From assembly GCA_036508135.1 (NCBI GenBank), contig DATCHW010000207.1:62001-126000 (forward strand): DNA of 64,000 nucleotides, given 5' to 3'. Positions 35,900 through 44,878 of this stretch are shown in pieces (the stretch's first letter is position 1; the number at the start of each line of letters is the position of its first letter). The position numbers and the translations under genes were made by a program. Under the pieces are notes generated by a model that was not told where the DNA came from, did not search any database, and saw only the letters and a list, made by a program, of their open reading frames with translations. This DNA comes from DATCHW01 sp036508135. GTDB taxonomy: Bacteria; Bacteroidota; Ignavibacteria; Tepidaquicellales; Tepidaquicellaceae.

Positions 35900-37177
35900 T
35901 TACTTTACTAAAACCATTCGCTTCGTTTCGCTAAAAGCCTGTCCCGAACCGTCGGGATCTCCCGCTACCAATTTATAGAAATATACACCGCTCGATAATT
36001 GGGAGCCGTTAAAAGTTGCTTCATAAGTTCCCACCGGTTGCTTTTCATTTACAAGCGTTTCCAATTCACGTCCTATTACATCAAATACTTTCAAAGTAAC
36101 CAATCCACTTTTTGATATTTGATATTTAATACTTGTAGTCGGATTAAAGGGATTCGGGTAATTCTAAAAAAGACGGAAGTTATCAAGAATTTCTTCTTCC
36201 AAATTATTTATTCCAACAGGTTTTAATCTGTCAATTACTTTTGAATCAACCCAGTATGCATTATACGAATAATCCCCTGCTTTTGCAGAATTGAAGAACA
36301 TATATTTACCATTGGGAGTTACCCAGGGGAATGAATCCTCGTTTGGACCATTTATCTTGTTGCCTATATTTTGAGCCTCAGTCCAGGTGCCGTCAGTTTT
36401 CTTAAAATAAATATAAACATCGTGTAAGCCATAACTGCCGGTTCTGTTTGAACCGAAAATAATGTATTTCTCTTCGGGGTCAATAAAAGGAGAAACTTCA
36501 TTAAATGTTGTGTTAATTTCAGAAGGAAGTCTTTCAAAAACTGAATACTGACCGTTTACAAGATTTGAGCGATAAATATCCACACCATCGGAAGAAGTAT
36601 AAACAGAAAAAAATATTGAACCATCCCGTGTCATTGTAAAATCCCACCCAAGACTTCCCGGCAAAGACTGATAAGCCATATTTAATAATGCAGGCTGTGA
36701 CCAGTCGTTACCTGCTCTTGTGACATAATAGTATCTCATTGCACCGGACCTGTATGATGAAAAATACAATTTATTTCCGTCAGGAGAGTAAACCGGGGAA
36801 TTGTCTATTGAATCACTTGCAAAGCTCGGTTGGGCAGGCAACGTCCAAACTCCGTTTACATCTTTCATAACATACATTTTCGCATTACCCGAAGGTAGAT
36901 TAAAATAGTATTTCACGAAGAACATCTCCTTTCCATCAGGAGAAAATTTTGGAGAGCCATGCCACCCCCAGCTTCCATTTGTTATTAGATATGACGGACC
37001 AAATCTTACAGGTATTGTATCCGGCGGCGTTTGTCCCAGATAAGGAAGGCTGTCCGATTTTATTTCCATTGGATTAATAAAAGCAAGTGTTCCTAATACG
37101 GGGCTTACAGACGAGAGGGAAGATATTATTACAAAATTGATTATAATAATAAATGAAAGTGTAATAAAGTTTTTCAT
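35900..37177 (-). pseudogene. PD40/WD40-like secreted protein, amber-disrupted before its type IX sorting domain
   Basis: The first part (start 37177) is a 337-residue protein with a signal peptide and PD40 beta-propeller repeats (SPDGKEMFFV, SPDGNKLYFSS, DPEEKYIIFGSN, TPNGKYMFFNS). It ends ...DNFRLF then TAG at 36164-36166. In the same frame, with no shift, translation continues NYPNPFNPTTSIKYQIS, VTLKVFDVIGRELETLVNE and KRMVLVK, which is a normal sorting domain. Homologues read FxLxQNYPNPFNP, so a CAG-to-TAG change is the simplest explanation. If translated it yields a protein without its secretion signal. The sorting domain also holds an insertion PDGSGQA encoded by a palindrome (about 35938-35962). 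Confidence 0.85.
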
Positions 37178-37346
37178 TACTTGTCCTTTCTTTATGTGTA
37201 TTATTCTTATTTCATATACGTATAAACAAATGAAATGTTCAGGAGGCTGAATGATGGAGCATTGTTTTCGCTTGTATTCTATCTTGTTCTACGAACTATG
37301 TTTTGGAACACATTTATCTTTTAAGCTTTGTTTGTTAATTCTTTAA

Positions 37347-37397
37347 CTGAAACGGAGTTTCCGATTCAAGCGCGTTCCCAAATTCAATTTAGGAACG
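37347..37397 (-). repeat. GTTCCCAAATT palindromic repeat, copy 2
   Basis: Read on the minus strand it matches 2721-2771: CGTTCC, AAATTGAATTTGGGAA, CTTGA, GAAACTC, GTTTC in the same order and spacing. Confidence 0.72.
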
Positions 37398-37471
37398 AGA
37401 GGTAAATGATTCGAAGGTGGGCTCGAATCAAGAGAGAAAACAAACCCAACCCACGGTTTTACCCTGTTTTA

Positions 37472-37505
37472 TCTCGTTACGACGCTCCAGCGTTGTAACG
37501 TGAGA
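37472..37505. repeat. TCTCGTTAC...GTAACGTGAGA palindromic repeat, copy 2
   Basis: TCTCGTTAC, then ACGCTCCAGCGT (itself a palindrome), then GTAACGTGAGA. The arms are the same as at 33808-33852 with a shorter interior. Confidence 0.75.
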
Positions 37506-37689
37506 AGAGACGGGAGGGCAGGCTGTAAACGACAGGGTAATTTTCTTATTTTCAGTCTCGGGAGATTCGTAAACAGAGGGTGAGCTCTCCTCAACACAAA
37601 ATGGTATTTTATGGAAACAAAAGAATGGTTTGAAATAAACAAAAAAACAATATAAGTTTAATGATAAAAATTTAACGTACAACCTTGGG

Positions 37690-38616
37690 ATGCGAACACA
37701 ATCGTTAAAAAAATATATTTATCTGTCAATTGCTGCCGCCGTAGTTACAATCACGATTAAGTTTCTGGCTTATTATCTCACCAATTCGGTTGGTTTATTT
37801 TCCGATGCCCTTGAGTCGTGCGTTAATCTTGTTGCCGCAGTGATTGCTTTAGTTATGCTCACTATTGCCGAGAAACCAGCCGATGAAGAACACGCCTTTG
37901 GTCATCATAAAGCAGAATATTTTTCCAGCGCTATCGAGGGCGGGATGATTATGCTTGCGGCATTCAGTATTATCTGGACGGCAATACCGAGAGTTATACA
38001 CCCGCAGTCTCTTGAAAACATTGGAATAGGTTTGCTGGTTGCCGTTGGTGCTTCGGTAATTAATTTGGTGGTAGCGCTTATATTATTGAAAAACGGAAGA
38101 AAAAATAATTCTATTACGCTTGAAGCCGATGGCAAACATTTAATGACAGATGTATATACCTCGGCAGGGGTTTTTATAGGTATCGGTCTTGTAAATCTTA
38201 CCGGTTGGCTGGTACTGGATGGTATTGTTGCCATTGGGGTTGCACTGAATATCTTATGGACAGGGTATCAACTCATGCGCCGTTCGGCTATGGGTTTGCT
38301 TGATTCAGGAATACCCGAAGCCGAACTTTCAAAAATAATCAAGGCACTCGAACCGCTAAAATCACAGAACATCGAATATCATTCTCTTTTGACAAGGCAG
38401 GCAGGACAGCGAAAATTTATTTCCCTTCATGTTCTGATGCCGGGGCAACAGACTATACAAGAAGGTCACAACACGGTTGAAAAGATTGAAAAAGACATAC
38501 GCAACCTATTTAAGGTTCCCGTTACGGTTTTTACGCATCTCGAGCCTAAAGAAGATCCTCTTTCAATGCTTGACATTGGCATTGACAGGGATGAACCTCA
38601 ATCAGAAGAATCATAA
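37690..38616 (+). CDS. Cation diffusion facilitator (CDF) family metal transporter
   Basis: 308 aa. Six transmembrane helices by hydrophobicity come first, then a cytoplasmic CTD of about 90 residues. Metal-site residues are visible as GLFSDALESCVN (helix 2 Asp), EEHAFGHHKAEYF (the CDF loop) and DGKHLMTDVYTSAG (helix 5 HxxxD). An Asp in helix 2 with His in helix 5 fits Zn2+, Fe2+ or Co2+ export by proton antiport. Monocistronic with a long upstream region. Confidence 0.93.
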   Translation: MRTQSLKKYIYLSIAAAVVTITIKFLAYYLTNSVGLFSDALESCVNLVAAVIALVMLTIAEKPADEEHAFGHHKAEYFSSAIEGGMIMLAAFSIIWTAIPRVIHPQSLENIGIGLLVAVGASVINLVVALILLKNGRKNNSITLEADGKHLMTDVYTSAGVFIGIGLVNLTGWLVLDGIVAIGVALNILWTGYQLMRRSAMGLLDSGIPEAELSKIIKALEPLKSQNIEYHSLLTRQAGQRKFISLHVLMPGQQTIQEGHNTVEKIEKDIRNLFKVPVTVFTHLEPKEDPLSMLDIGIDRDEPQSEES

Positions 38617-38740
38617 TTTTACGGTTGATTTGTAACTGCAGAAAAACCGAAAAACTTTTTATTGAAAAATTTCGGGATAAAGTAATCAAATAAAGCTCCC
38701 CAAAAATTATAGCAATCAGCTTTTTATATGCAAAACATAT

Positions 38741-38771
38741 TGTAAAAAATTTACGCAATACCTATATTAAA
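38741..38771 (+). promoter_or_regulatory. 31-bp shared upstream motif, copy 1
   Basis: This segment and 42164-42194 agree at 26 of 31 positions, counted by eye. The pattern is GTAAAAA, TTTAC, CAAT and TATATTAAA, and it includes the palindrome GTAAAAnnTTTTAC in one copy. It ends 37 bp before the start of the DUF5661-like gene. It may be a promoter or operator. Confidence 0.5.
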
Positions 38772-38808
38772 TAGTGCGTAATTTATTTACTAAATAATAT
38801 AAAAGGGA

Positions 38809-39081
38809 ATGAAAAAATTAAATTTAAAAGATGCAAAAGAGGTCGGCGACGATCTTGGCATCGATTGGGATGTTGTGAGTCCGGATGAATTTACAAAAGG
38901 AATAAATGTTGAGTTTGAACATGGTACAAGATATCCGCAAACCAATATTACAAATAATGACAAAAAAATGACGGGAAAAATTGCCTGGGCTCATTTAAAG
39001 GAGTTTCCGGATTATTATACAAGATTAGCAAAATTAGAAAAGAAAGCAAAAGAATACTGGAAAAAGAAAAGGCAGAGCTGA
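38809..39081 (+). CDS. DUF5661-like small protein
   Basis: 90 aa. The pattern DAKEVGDDLGIDWDVVSPDEF, GINVEFEHGTRYPQTNIT and KIAWAHLKEFPDYYTRLAKLE matches the DUF5661 family, as recalled. A conserved EHG...H arrangement might bind metal. The family occurs widely as lone genes and its role is unknown. Cytosolic, charged C-terminus (KKKRQS). It is preceded by the 31-bp motif shared with the ygiD gene. Confidence 0.82.
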   Translation: MKKLNLKDAKEVGDDLGIDWDVVSPDEFTKGINVEFEHGTRYPQTNITNNDKKMTGKIAWAHLKEFPDYYTRLAKLEKKAKEYWKKKRQS

Positions 39082-39151
39082 AGAATTAAACGAACGTCCG
39101 GCATTTTATTTAGCCTGTGGCGGATGAAGAGCTAATATAGAAAACCTGTTC

Positions 39152-39532
39152 TTACCTGCGCATACCAAGGTAAACTCCGCCGAAATAGGGAATCAGCCAA
39201 ACCATCCAGACGATGAGACTGTAACGGTTGAATCCTTTTATTGCTTTTTCGCTTCCCCATTTTGCAACCCAGGTTGCCCAGACTGCATGGATTAGCATTA
39301 ACCAGATCGCAATTTGTCCCGTAAGAGTATGCGGTTCCAGAAGGTTAAATGGTTTTGTAGCCAGCTGGTGCATAGCCCAGGTACCGGCGACATCGAATAA
39401 AAAGCCTGTCCAGAAAGCAACAACATGCCAGGGCTTAAGGTAGCGGGTGATTCGCTCAGACCAAATTCCAAGCGAATAGAAAACCAACGCAAGAGTGATA
39501 AGTGTTGAAGAAATAACAATAGTAACAGGCAT
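39152..39532 (-). CDS. HsmA-family membrane protein
   Basis: 126 aa with four transmembrane helices. Conserved parts are GIWSERI, LKPWHVVAFWTGFLFDVAGTWAM, HTLTGQIAIWLMLIHAVWATWV and a C-terminal GMRR. This matches the TIGR03987/HsmA family of small inner-membrane proteins as I recall it; function poorly known. Single gene, convergent with the DUF5661-like gene. Confidence 0.83.
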   Translation of the reverse strand: MPVTIVISSTLITLALVFYSLGIWSERITRYLKPWHVVAFWTGFLFDVAGTWAMHQLATKPFNLLEPHTLTGQIAIWLMLIHAVWATWVAKWGSEKAIKGFNRYSLIVWMVWLIPYFGGVYLGMRR

Positions 39533-39710
39533 ATTAATTTTTTCTGTAGAATTAATTATAATACAATATTATAATATACAGATATAAAAAAATAAAATCC
39601 CAAGAAATCAAAATCACTGAAAATAGGATTCAATTTATCATTTTAATGTTATGATTTTTTCTAATAACTTTAAACAATTATTAAGTGTTCAAAATTAGAA
39701 AGGGAAAAAG

Positions 39711-40784
39711 TTGCCGTATATTATAGATTCTTCAGTAATAGATTTTGAATATAGTCAAAATCAGTTTTTAGCAAAGACTTTTACCAATGAAATGTTTAAA
39801 GATTATATTCAGAGATTTTCCAAGCTGCAGTCGGTTTTTGAAAATACACAAATTGAAAAAAGAAATTTTTGTGTTCCGTATGGTTTCTTTTTAAAAGACC
39901 ATAAATTCAAAGAAGTAAATGATATTTATCAAAAAGTAGCTCTTGAATACGGCAAAAAATCTGTTTTGCAGCTTCTTTCGCAAACGGGTGTCGATAAAAA
40001 GGATGTAACGGATATGATATACGTAAATAGTACTGGACTGGCAACTCCCTCCATTGAGGCATTAATTATAAATGATCTTGAAATGAACTATAATATAAAC
40101 CGTTATCCTGTCTGGGGACTCGGATGTGTCGGAGGAGTTTCCGGGATTTCAAAAGCGAATACCATTGCAACTGCAAACCCTGATGCGTTAGTGATATTGG
40201 TAAATGTCGAACTCTGTTCGATTACATTCAGAAAAACTGATTTTTCGATAAGTAATTTCATTGCAATCTCACTATTTTCCGACGGTGTATCTTCTGTGTT
40301 AGTAGCCGGGGATAGGGCATACCGGAAACTAATAAAAAAACCCATATACGAAGTTAAGATTTCAGATACACTTGCCAAACTTTACCACAGTTCACTGAAT
40401 GTTATGGGATGGGAGTTTCTTGATGACGGATTCAAGGTTATTTTTTCTAAAGATATTCCCAATATAATATCCACAAAAGTAAAAGAAGATATTTTTGATT
40501 TTTTGAATAAAAATAATTTACAAATTTCCGCGATTAACAATATTATTGCTCATCCGGGAGGTGCAAAGATAATTGATGCATACAGAGATTCGTTTGGTGT
40601 TCCTGAAGAAATGCTTAAGAATACAAGAAGTGCATTGAGTAAATACGGTAATATGTCAAGTGCTTCTGTGATTTATGTATTGAATGAATTTTTCAGGACC
40701 GGATTTGAACAGGGATATGGTTTAATGCTTGCGGTCGGACCGGGGTTTTCATCAGAAGTTGTTTTGCTGAACATATCAAAATAA
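39711..40784 (+). CDS. Type III polyketide synthase (chalcone/stilbene synthase-like)
   Basis: 357 aa from a TTG start preceded by AGAAAGGGAAAAAG, a fair ribosome site. Thiolase-fold synthase with the complete Cys-His-Asn triad: Cys139 in WGLGCVGGVSG, His281 in IIAHPGGAKII, Asn314 in KYGNMSSAS. It should condense an acyl starter with malonyl-CoA units to alkylpyrones or alkylresorcinols, lipids that can replace or supplement quinones and membrane components. The starter is unknown. No partner oxidase or methyltransferase is adjacent; an isoprenylcysteine-type methyltransferase lies 14 kb away. Confidence 0.93.
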   Translation: MPYIIDSSVIDFEYSQNQFLAKTFTNEMFKDYIQRFSKLQSVFENTQIEKRNFCVPYGFFLKDHKFKEVNDIYQKVALEYGKKSVLQLLSQTGVDKKDVTDMIYVNSTGLATPSIEALIINDLEMNYNINRYPVWGLGCVGGVSGISKANTIATANPDALVILVNVELCSITFRKTDFSISNFIAISLFSDGVSSVLVAGDRAYRKLIKKPIYEVKISDTLAKLYHSSLNVMGWEFLDDGFKVIFSKDIPNIISTKVKEDIFDFLNKNNLQISAINNIIAHPGGAKIIDAYRDSFGVPEEMLKNTRSALSKYGNMSSASVIYVLNEFFRTGFEQGYGLMLAVGPGFSSEVVLLNISK

Positions 40785-40873
40785 GGTTAAGAGTTGTTTA
40801 AACTTTTTAAATAAAAAACATTTAATAATGGTATAGTGCTTCTTTGTCACATACCGGAAATTGGAGAATCCAA

Positions 40874-41332
40874 ATGATAATTACAAAACTTAATAAATTC
40901 TTACAACCCACTCCTCTGCTGACCCGCACATCGTTAAATCTTCTTTTGCTTCGTATTGTCGCCGGAGCCGCTTTTATAATTCATGGCTGGGCAAAGATGC
41001 AGAACCCCGCCGGATGGATGGGGTCTGAATCTTCAACGCCGGGTTTTTTGCAATTCCTGGCTTCGGTGTCCGAGTTTGGAGGAGGTATCGCATGGATATT
41101 AGGACTTATTACGCCAATAGCATCTTTTGGAATTGCATCCACAATGGCAGTTGCTACAGCTAAAGTGATGATGATGAATGCTCCCTTTATAAGTAAGACA
41201 GGTGGTAATTCATATGAATTGTCATCAATATTTTTTTGCATTGCGATTCTTTTTATGGTGACGGGACCCGGAAAGTTCTCATTAGACTATATGATATTCA
41301 AAGGTCGTACAGGAATAAAAGACCACGAGTAA
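40874..41332 (+). CDS. DoxX family membrane protein
   Basis: 152 aa from ATG 40874, chosen because GGAG sits 8 bp upstream; a TTG start 30 bp earlier is open but lacks this. Four transmembrane helices carry the DoxX pattern LLLLRIVAGAAFIIHGWAKMQNP...FLQFLASVSEFGGGIAWILGLITP. Members are linked to quinone or thiosulfate redox steps or have unknown roles. It follows the polyketide synthase in the same direction, 89 bp apart, so co-transcription is possible but not shown. Confidence 0.88.
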   Translation: MIITKLNKFLQPTPLLTRTSLNLLLLRIVAGAAFIIHGWAKMQNPAGWMGSESSTPGFLQFLASVSEFGGGIAWILGLITPIASFGIASTMAVATAKVMMMNAPFISKTGGNSYELSSIFFCIAILFMVTGPGKFSLDYMIFKGRTGIKDHE

Positions 41333-41359
41333 ATAAATAAAGATTTATATCTGCAATCT

Positions 41360-42016
41360 TTATAACATACTTTTTTTGTTTTTTCCGGATTTTAATTTAT
41401 CCGTGTAAAATCGTACCATTGGCCGGTTTTTAGATGTTCTGTCAACGATTTCAAAACCTGCCCGTTCAAAAGATTTGTAAAGACCTATCCAAGCAAAAGA
41501 ATCGGGAAGTTTCTCTCGAGTTGGAATAGTGGGGTATGCTTCAATAATTTTTATTCCATTATCTTTTGCATATTTTATTACTCCTTTTAAGAGTTCAACC
41601 GAAACCCCAGCACGTCTGAAATTCTTATCTATGAAAGTACAGGGAATAGACCACACGGAATTATTATCAATACGTTTGTGAACACGGGAATTTTCAAGTT
41701 TTAGAAAATCTTCCCGCGGAGCAAATGCACACCATGCAACCGGCTGATCTTCGATAAACCCAAGAAGTCCAGTAGGTCGATTTTTCCGAACAAGTTCCTT
41801 TATTGCGTTTTTATTTCCATCATCCATTTTGCCTTCTGCAAAGTCAGACTGTTTCAGACGATAATACATACACCAGCAATTTCCGCATGCTCCTTTTTCT
41901 CCGAACAGTTGTACAAATTTTTGCCAGTTTGCTTTTGTTAATGGTTCAATGGATAATACACCTGAAAATTTAATGCCGGTATTTTTGATTTTATTTGCCG
42001 GATGTTTTTCTTTCAA
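41360..42016 (-). CDS. GNAT-family N-acetyltransferase
   Basis: 218 aa. An N-terminal Cys-rich block GACGNCWCMYYRL precedes the acetyl-CoA domain. Motif A lies around IPCTFIDKNFRRAGVSVELL (R/Q-x-x-G-x-A/S loop) and motif B near WIGLYKSFERAGFEIV. The CGNCWCMYYR start defines a subgroup of bacterial GNATs of unknown substrate. Convergent with the DoxX gene. Cytosolic. Confidence 0.87.
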   Translation of the reverse strand: MKEKHPANKIKNTGIKFSGVLSIEPLTKANWQKFVQLFGEKGACGNCWCMYYRLKQSDFAEGKMDDGNKNAIKELVRKNRPTGLLGFIEDQPVAWCAFAPREDFLKLENSRVHKRIDNNSVWSIPCTFIDKNFRRAGVSVELLKGVIKYAKDNGIKIIEAYPTIPTREKLPDSFAWIGLYKSFERAGFEIVDRTSKNRPMVRFYTDKLKSGKNKKSML

Positions 42017-42163
42017 ATCATTTAAATCTTATTTAATAAAATCTACAATAAGAAGATGAATATTTCAACAGAGTAAATATTCTGCTCGTGTTGAACTTGT
42101 CCCCACAGGTGGATGCAGGGATTTAAGTATCTGCTTGTTGAAGTATCTGACATAAAATTATAC

Positions 42164-42194
42164 AGTAAAAATTTTACACAATGCGTATATTAAA
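42164..42194 (+). promoter_or_regulatory. 31-bp shared upstream motif, copy 2
   Basis: Aligns with 38741-38771 without gaps (26 of 31 positions). It ends 32 bp before the ygiD-like start, nearly the same distance as copy 1 from its gene. A looser third copy (CAATACGTATATTAAAA) lies at 54440-54463. Confidence 0.5.
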
Positions 42195-42226
42195 ACGATC
42201 TGTGCAACAATTAAAAACAGAGCAGA

Positions 42227-43054
42227 ATGAACGAACTTAATAAAATAAAAGAACTTTTTAACAAAACAGAGCAACTGCCCGTGCTGTTTATTGGGCACGG
42301 CAGTCCGATGAATGCCATTGAAGACAATGAGTTTTCAAAAGGATGGAAAGATATCGGGAAAACACTTCCTAAGCCGAATGCTATTTTATGTATTTCGGCG
42401 CATTGGGAAACAAGAGGAACTTTCGTAACAGCAATGGAAAAACCAAAAACCATTCACGACTTCGGCGGATTTCCAAAAGAATTGTTTGAGGTGCAATATC
42501 CTGCACAGGGAAGTCCGGAGTTGGCAAAGGAAGTAAAAAGCATCATCACAAAAACAGAAGTTGGACTTGATGAAAAATGGGGACTTAATCACGGCTGCTG
42601 GAGTGTGGTTAAATATCTTTATCCCGATGCCGATATTCCCGTGATTCAAATGAGTTTAGATTATTATCAGACCGCACAATATCATTATGATTTGGCAAAA
42701 GAACTTTCATCGCTTCGCAAGATAGGTGTGCTGATTATCGGAAGCGGAAATATGGTTCACAATCTCGGGATGGTCGCGTGGGACAAGCTGAATGATTCAG
42801 AATATGGTTATGACTGGGCGATAGAAGCAAACGATAAAATGAAGAAATATATTATGAATGGAGACCATCAATCGCTGATAGATTATCAATCTCACGGAAA
42901 GTCATTTAATCAGGCAATTCCTACCCCCGAACATTATTTACCTTTGCTTTATGCACTGGCTTTAAAACAGGAAAATGAAAAAGTGAGTTTATTTAACGAC
43001 AAAGCAGTTGCAGGCTCATTAACTATGACGTCGCTGAAAATTGACAAAGGATAA
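42227..43054 (+). CDS. ygiD: 4,5-DOPA extradiol dioxygenase-like protein (YgiD)
   Basis: 275 aa, class III extradiol dioxygenase fold. Metal ligands fit LFIGHGSPMNAI, ISAHWET and the His of GSGNMVHNLG. The region HDFGGFPKELFEVQYPAQGSPELA is diagnostic of the YgiD/LigB group. It cleaves catechols such as DOPA, but the natural substrate in bacteria is unclear. Cytosolic, single gene with the 31-bp motif just upstream. Confidence 0.93.
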   Translation: MNELNKIKELFNKTEQLPVLFIGHGSPMNAIEDNEFSKGWKDIGKTLPKPNAILCISAHWETRGTFVTAMEKPKTIHDFGGFPKELFEVQYPAQGSPELAKEVKSIITKTEVGLDEKWGLNHGCWSVVKYLYPDADIPVIQMSLDYYQTAQYHYDLAKELSSLRKIGVLIIGSGNMVHNLGMVAWDKLNDSEYGYDWAIEANDKMKKYIMNGDHQSLIDYQSHGKSFNQAIPTPEHYLPLLYALALKQENEKVSLFNDKAVAGSLTMTSLKIDKG

Positions 43055-43269
43055 ATCAAAAAAGAACGACGACCGGATGATAAGATAATAATTAATTTTC
43101 CGTTATAAAAAAACCCGGTATAATATACAGGATTTTTTTTACCCCTCTTTACGAATCTTGATTCGTAAAGCATAATTTTCACAATCTTTCGTGGTCTCCG
43201 TTAAATTTTATAAAAATATTTTTTCACGAAATGTACTAAGATTAAAGAAATTTAATAACAAAATTGTAT

Positions 43270-43289
43270 TTCGAAGGTGGGCCTTCGAA
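43270..43289. repeat. TTCGAAGGtgggCCTTCGAA hairpin repeat
   Basis: Perfect 8-bp arms with a 4-base loop. The CGAAGGTGGGC core recurs at about 37412 and 57916, each time in intergenic repeat debris. Confidence 0.7.
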
Positions 43290-43429
43290 ACAAGTGAGCA
43301 ATAAACTTAGATGACGAACCAAGTTCGGCATGACAAGTATTCGGACAGACTCGTAACTCCCGACACCACAGTCAAAAAAGTTTAAATGTTTTCTTATAAG
43401 TTAAGATAAATTAGTTGTTCAAGATAAGC

Positions 43430-43459
43430 ATTGCATGCCCTTTTTTGAGGGCATGCAAT
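43430..43459 (-). terminator. Strong hairpin behind amt
   Basis: ATTGCATGCCC (43430-43440) pairs perfectly with GGGCATGCAAT (43449-43459). It lies 26 bp past the amt stop on the minus strand. There is no T-run on that strand, so termination is inferred from position and stability only. Confidence 0.6.
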
Positions 43460-43485
43460 AATAAAACGAAGAATGAGAGTAGGTA

Positions 43486-44763
43486 TTACATGGCATCAGT
43501 ATAAGCATGTTCGCCGTGAAGAATTTCATCGAGTCCGATTTCTTCTTCAGCCTTAGTAAGTTTTACAGATGTTATTTTGTTGATAACCCATAGCATACAC
43601 CATGTAAAAGTAAATGCATAGATTGAACTGATAACCACTGCTATCAACTGTTTTAAGAAGAAACTCGTTTCTCCATTAAGCAGACCGTTTGAACCGTTTG
43701 CATTCACTGCGACTGTACCGAATACACCTAGAAAGATAATACCAATCATACCGCCGACACCGTGGACTCCCCATACGTCAAGAGCATCATCCCAGTCGAG
43801 TTTATTCTTAAGTGCAACCGCAAAATAGCAGATAATTCCTGCGAGTATGCCGATAATTACTGCCGATGTTGTCGTAACATAACCAGCTGCAGGGGTGATA
43901 GTTGCAAGTCCTGCAACTGCACCCGTCAAAAGTCCGACAAACTTCGGTTTCTTTTCGAACCACCATGCGAGCAATACCCACACGACAGCGGCGAAAGATG
44001 CGGCTATGTCAGTATTGAGAAATGCATTGGCAGTAATACTGTCAACTGCAAATTCGCTTCCCGCATTAAAGCCATACCAGCCAAACCAGAGCAAGCCCGT
44101 ACCGAGTGCGATAAGCGGAATGCTGTGCAAGCCCTGTTCAACAAATTTTCTTTTACCTACATACAGAACGGATGCAAGTGCAGCCATACCTGCAATATTA
44201 TGAACTACTATACCGCCTGCAAAGTCTTTTACTCCCCATAGCCAGAGAATTCCCCCGCCCCAGATCATGTGGACGAACGGAAAATAAACAAGAATTAACC
44301 AGAGAGTAAGAAAAATTAAGTAAGCGGTAAATTTTACACGGTTTACAAATGCACCTGTGATAAGAGCGGGTGTGATGATGGCAAACATCATCTGGTAAGC
44401 AACGAAAACAATCATTGGAATTCCTGCATTACCGAAAATCTTAATATTGCCGGCAACCGTAGAAACGGCTGAACTTGTAGTTACGTCAATACCCCGCATG
44501 AAAATCCAGTTAAAGTTGCCAACGATACCACCAAGTAAATCAGTACCGTCAACACAATTACCACTGAAGCACATCGAAAAACCGAATAAATACCACAGAA
44601 CAGTTGTCCAACCCATAGATACAAAACTCTGTATCATAATGGCGAGGACGTTTTTTCTTCCGACGAGACCGCCGTAGAAAAATGCCAGGCCGGGAGTCAT
44701 TAGCATTACAAGACTCGTAGCCAAAAGCATGAAACCGGTATTACCGGTATCCCAATTGGGCAT
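43486..44763 (-). CDS. amt: Ammonium transporter Amt
   Basis: 425 aa, eleven transmembrane helices. Conserved parts are FYGGLVGRKNVLAIM, GTGLLWFGWYGFNAGSE, and the twin-His pore residues in VHNIAGMAALASV and VHGVGGMIGIIFLGV. It takes up NH4+/NH3 across the inner membrane. Usually linked to a PII gene (glnK), but none is adjacent here; glnA is 15 kb away. An AAAAGGAGGTC Shine-Dalgarno precedes the start, unusually strong for this window, which suggests high expression. Confidence 0.96.
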   Translation of the reverse strand: MPNWDTGNTGFMLLATSLVMLMTPGLAFFYGGLVGRKNVLAIMIQSFVSMGWTTVLWYLFGFSMCFSGNCVDGTDLLGGIVGNFNWIFMRGIDVTTSSAVSTVAGNIKIFGNAGIPMIVFVAYQMMFAIITPALITGAFVNRVKFTAYLIFLTLWLILVYFPFVHMIWGGGILWLWGVKDFAGGIVVHNIAGMAALASVLYVGKRKFVEQGLHSIPLIALGTGLLWFGWYGFNAGSEFAVDSITANAFLNTDIAASFAAVVWVLLAWWFEKKPKFVGLLTGAVAGLATITPAAGYVTTTSAVIIGILAGIICYFAVALKNKLDWDDALDVWGVHGVGGMIGIIFLGVFGTVAVNANGSNGLLNGETSFFLKQLIAVVISSIYAFTFTWCMLWVINKITSVKLTKAEEEIGLDEILHGEHAYTDAM

Positions 44764-44878
44764 AAAAGACCTCCTTTTAATTTGTTAAAGAACGAGATTT
44801 GTTACAAAACTAATTAAATGCTAAAAAAGTAACAACAATAAAAATTATATGAAGACTGTCTTTTAAAATGAAGTGAAG

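Larger units (their letters stand above)
37178..37689. other. Intergenic region built from repeat remnants
   Basis: 512 bp, no credible gene. It carries the GTTCCCAAATT repeat (37347-37397, opposite to 2721-2771), CGAAGGTGGGCTCGAATC (about 37412) and the GTTAC palindrome (37472-37505). The remainder is AT-rich and presumably holds the divergent promoters of the PD40 and CDF genes. Confidence 0.6.
43055..43485. other. Intergenic region with two hairpins
   Basis: 431 bp, no supported gene. It contains the perfect hairpin TTCGAAGG-tggg-CCTTCGAA (43270-43289), followed by repeat-like text GATGACGAACCAAGTTCGGCATGACAAG, and a strong hairpin at 43430-43459 near the amt stop. The rest is AT-rich. 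Confidence 0.55.

Noticed and set aside
43762..44241. 159-codon plus-strand frame antisense to amt
   Set aside because: amt is certain on the other strand. The antisense frame is Cys- and Asn-rich without fold-like pattern.
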